A DNA stretch of 8,347 nucleotides from Gammaproteobacteria bacterium (GTDB lineage: Bacteria > Pseudomonadota > Gammaproteobacteria > UBA6429 > Thiohalophilaceae). The stretch spans positions 1 to 8,347 of the forward strand of contig JAOUOK010000050.1 of NCBI GenBank assembly GCA_029880425.1, written 5' to 3'. Positions 6,525 to 8,347 of this stretch are shown here, piece by piece (the stretch's first letter is position 1; each line of letters opens with the position of its first letter). The notes beneath the pieces are model-generated. The model saw only the letters and a program-made list of their open reading frames with translations, did no database searches and had not been told where the DNA came from. The translations under genes and the position numbers were made by a program.

Positions 6525-6568
6525 TCAGAAGTCGAATATTTTCTAATCAGAAGTCGAATATTTTCTAA
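6525..6568. repeat. Exact tandem duplication of a 22-bp unit
   Basis: Positions 6525-6546 and 6547-6568 are identical and directly adjacent. Each unit starts TCAGAAGTCG on the plus strand, contains the palindrome AATATT and ends TTTTCTAA. The pair lies 21 bases upstream of the queF ATG on its minus-strand leader, and about 194 bases before the smc ATG. The outer AGAA/TTCT of each unit is self-complementary but the inside is not, so a strong hairpin is not expected. It could be a slippage duplication or a doubled protein site. Confidence 0.9.
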
Positions 6569-6761
6569 ATTAAAATGTGGTTTAAAAATATACGCTCAAT
6601 TTTAGCACTGATTTCACTTTGGGGTTTAAATATCATGAATTGAATTTTACCTGAACAATTTGAACATTTTTTCGTCACTTTTCGTGATTATTTTCACTGC
6701 TTGCAGCTTTAATTTGCACTCAGTCTTGTATGTCGACTCAGGGATCGGTATCTTCTGCACC
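6569..6761. other. Remainder of the divergent queF/smc intergenic region
   Basis: This 193-bp AT-rich stretch must hold the promoters of both queF (-) and smc (+), since the genes diverge. On the minus strand TATATT (about 6587-6592) and TTTAAT near 6570-6575 resemble -10 boxes but lack good -35 partners at normal spacing. No plus-strand promoter for smc stands out. A small TCAC/GTGA hairpin at about 6675-6687 is too weak to call. I see no RNA gene or open frame with recognisable content. Confidence 0.5.
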
Positions 6762-8347
6762 ATGCGTTTAAGTAAATTAAAATTAGCCGGATTTAAATCC
6801 TTTGTAGACCCCACAACTGTCGAATTCCCCAGCCAGCTTAGTGGCGTGGTTGGACCTAATGGTTGTGGTAAATCGAATATTATCGATGCCGTTCGCTGGG
6901 TGATGGGCGAATCATCAGCCAAGCACCTTCGTGGTGAATCCATGGCAGATGTTATTTTTAACGGTTCAACCGGTCGTAAGCCCGTTGGTCAGGCTTCAAT
7001 AGAACTTATTTTTGATAACTCAGAAGGTAAGCTCGGTGGTGAGTACGCAAACTTTTCTGACATCGCGATAAAGCGGACGGTAACCCGTGATGGCCAGTCT
7101 ATTTATCACTTAAATGGTACACGTTGCCGTCGTCGTGATATCACCGATATTTTCCTTGGTACTGGCCTGGGCCCACGTTCTTACGCCATTATTGAACAAG
7201 GCACAATTTCACGCTTGATTGAAGCAAAGCCTGAAGAACTACGCGTATTCCTTGAAGAAGCTGCGGGTATCTCAAAATATAAAGAACGTCGTCGTGAGAC
7301 AGAAAATCGCATTAAACATACACGTGAAAACCTTGAACGTTTAAGTGATCTTCGCGAAGAGCTGGATAAGCATCTTGCGCGTTTAAAACGCCAGGCTAAC
7401 ACGGCTGAAAAATATAAAGTCTTACGTGAAGAAGAACGTTTACTCAAAGCACAATTAACTGCATTACGTTGGTTATCGAAACAGTCAGAAGCTGAAAAAA
7501 CAGAAACTCTCATTCGTGAAAAGGAAACTGCGTTAGAGTCTGCAATTGCCCGTCAGCGCAGTATTGAAGCTGAAATTGAATCACAACGTGAGTCGCATAC
7601 TGAAGCGTCTGATAAATTTAACGAAGTGCAAAGTCGTTTCTATAGTGTTGGTACTGAAATCGCTAAAATCGAGCAGTCCATTCAACATGCAAAAGAACGA
7701 CGCCAACAACAGCAACAAGATCTCAACCAGATTGAGCAAGACTGGCAAGAAGCACATGCACATTTTGAGACTGATCAAAAACGCCTGACTAAGGTTAAAG
7801 AAGACCTGGCAGAAGTTGAGCCTAAACTTGAACATTTACAAAGCACGTCTGAAACCTCATCAGAAGCCCTGGCAGAAGCTGAAAGTGCTATGCAAGCCTG
7901 GCAAAGTGAATGGGACAGTTTTTCTGAAGCAGCAACTGAACCTTCACGTAATGCAGAAGTTGAACGGACTCATATTCAGCACGTAGAAGAACACTTACAA
8001 CGGCAAAAGCAACGTTTAGAGCGTTTACAAGAAGAACTGAATAATCAATCACATGATCAGTTAATCAGTGAAAGTGGTGAGCTGGAACAGCAGCTGCAAA
8101 AAGATGAAGCCGAGATTCAGCAAGCCCAGGCGATGCTGGAAGAAAAGCAAAATCAAATTGGGCAATTACGCGATTCAGTTCATCAATTAAATACACAGCT
8201 TGACGAGTCTCGCGGCAAGTTACAGGACATTCGTGGTCGTAGTGCGTCACTTGAAGCTTTACAACAGGCAGCATTGGGTAAAGAAGAAGGTGTTGTTACG
8301 CAATGGTTGAACAATCAACATCTTCAGGATGCGCCTCGTTTAGCCGA
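6762..8347 (+). CDS. smc: Chromosome segregation ATPase SMC, N-terminal part (cut by window end)
   Basis: SMC dimers with ScpA and ScpB organise and separate chromosomes. 528 codons are present and the frame is still open at the window end. Bacterial SMC is usually near 1,150-1,200 residues, so roughly the first 45% is here. The head half shows the N-terminus [18 protein letters not shown] (1-18), Walker [10 protein letters not shown] (31-39), the arginine-finger region HLRGES (55-60, R57), the Q-loop glutamine Q146 in [10 protein letters not shown], and [13 protein letters not shown] (165-177) leading into the coiled coil. Residues about 180-505 are Glu/Gln/Arg-rich heptad sequence, including a five-Gln run. 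The last residues (EEGVVTQWL onward) look like the approach to the hinge. The start is set by the conserved N-terminus, as AGGGA lies a distant 17 bases upstream. A full gene would also supply the C-terminal Walker B and signature motifs. Confidence 0.96.
   Translation, partial: MRLSKLKLAGFKSFVDPTTVEFPSQLSGVVGPNGCGKSNIIDAVRWVMGESSAKHLRGESMADVIFNGSTGRKPVGQASIELIFDNSEGKLGGEYANFSDIAIKRTVTRDGQSIYHLNGTRCRRRDITDIFLGTGLGPRSYAIIEQGTISRLIEAKPEELRVFLEEAAGISKYKERRRETENRIKHTRENLERLSDLREELDKHLARLKRQANTAEKYKVLREEERLLKAQLTALRWLSKQSEAEKTETLIREKETALESAIARQRSIEAEIESQRESHTEASDKFNEVQSRFYSVGTEIAKIEQSIQHAKERRQQQQQDLNQIEQDWQEAHAHFETDQKRLTKVKEDLAEVEPKLEHLQSTSETSSEALAEAESAMQAWQSEWDSFSEAATEPSRNAEVERTHIQHVEEHLQRQKQRLERLQEELNNQSHDQLISESGELEQQLQKDEAEIQQAQAMLEEKQNQIGQLRDSVHQLNTQLDESRGKLQDIRGRSASLEALQQAALGKEEGVVTQWLNNQHLQDAPRLA

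Noticed and set aside
6505..6660. preQ1 riboswitch upstream of queF
   Set aside because: The leader lacks the C-rich/A-rich pseudoknot pattern of preQ1-I and any long preQ1-II-like structure. The tandem repeat is not riboswitch-like.
6675..6691. Small TCAC-TTTTC-GTGA hairpin upstream of smc
   Set aside because: It has only four base pairs, no U-tract and no flanking context, so it is likely chance.
6647..6943. Minus-strand open frame of 98 codons spanning the smc start
   Set aside because: Most of it is antisense to the conserved SMC Walker A region, and it shows no family features.
7181..7513. Minus-strand open frame of 110 codons, Ser/Arg-rich
   Set aside because: The composition is what the reverse complement of a Glu/Arg-rich coiled coil gives. 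It is a shadow of smc.
1..8347. Mobile element, CRISPR array, defence system, tRNA or rRNA
   Set aside because: No transposase or integrase motifs, no spaced repeat series, no tRNA cloverleaf and no rRNA-like sequence were seen. All large frames are assigned to chromosomal families.

Overview
The window is AT-rich bacterial chromosome carrying six complete protein genes, the 5' part of a seventh, and one small DUF2007 gene, eight in all. The gene set points to a gammaproteobacterium outside the enteric group. It has CysZ, MtgA and a DUF2007 protein, but it also carries a genuine smc (enterics use MukB instead) and a short type I QueF (E. coli has the long two-domain form). I cannot name the genus from the sequence.

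Left part (1-3280, all on +): a fold-type I aminotransferase lies behind a good sigma70-like promoter that overlaps a 19-bp perfect-arm palindrome, followed by a leader with several mutually exclusive hairpins. Fourteen bases after it comes a small DUF2007 gene with a GTG start. After a 65-bp gap with two perfect TATAAT boxes comes a six-TM PAS-domain sensor histidine kinase. No response regulator is in view.

Middle part (3298-6504, all on -): read in the direction of transcription, the genes are queF, an FGGY-family kinase resembling the D-ribulose kinase type (SePSK / plant XK-1), cysZ and mtgA. The gaps are 21, 13 and 2 bases, so this is very probably one transcript. The functions are unrelated in textbook terms: queuosine synthesis, pentulose phosphorylation, sulfate uptake and peptidoglycan polymerisation. 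The last gene converges on the histidine kinase gene with only 17 bases between the stops.

Right part (6505-8347): a 257-bp divergent intergenic region separates queF (-) from smc (+). It contains an exact tandem duplication of a 22-bp unit in the queF leader. smc runs off the end of the window after 528 codons, about where the hinge domain should begin.

Most of the window is housekeeping. I see no mobile element, CRISPR array, tRNA, rRNA or toxin/defence system. The items most worth a second look are the palindrome and switch-like leader before the aminotransferase, the 22-bp tandem repeat before queF, and the placing of an orphan D-ribulose-type kinase inside a queF-cysZ-mtgA operon.
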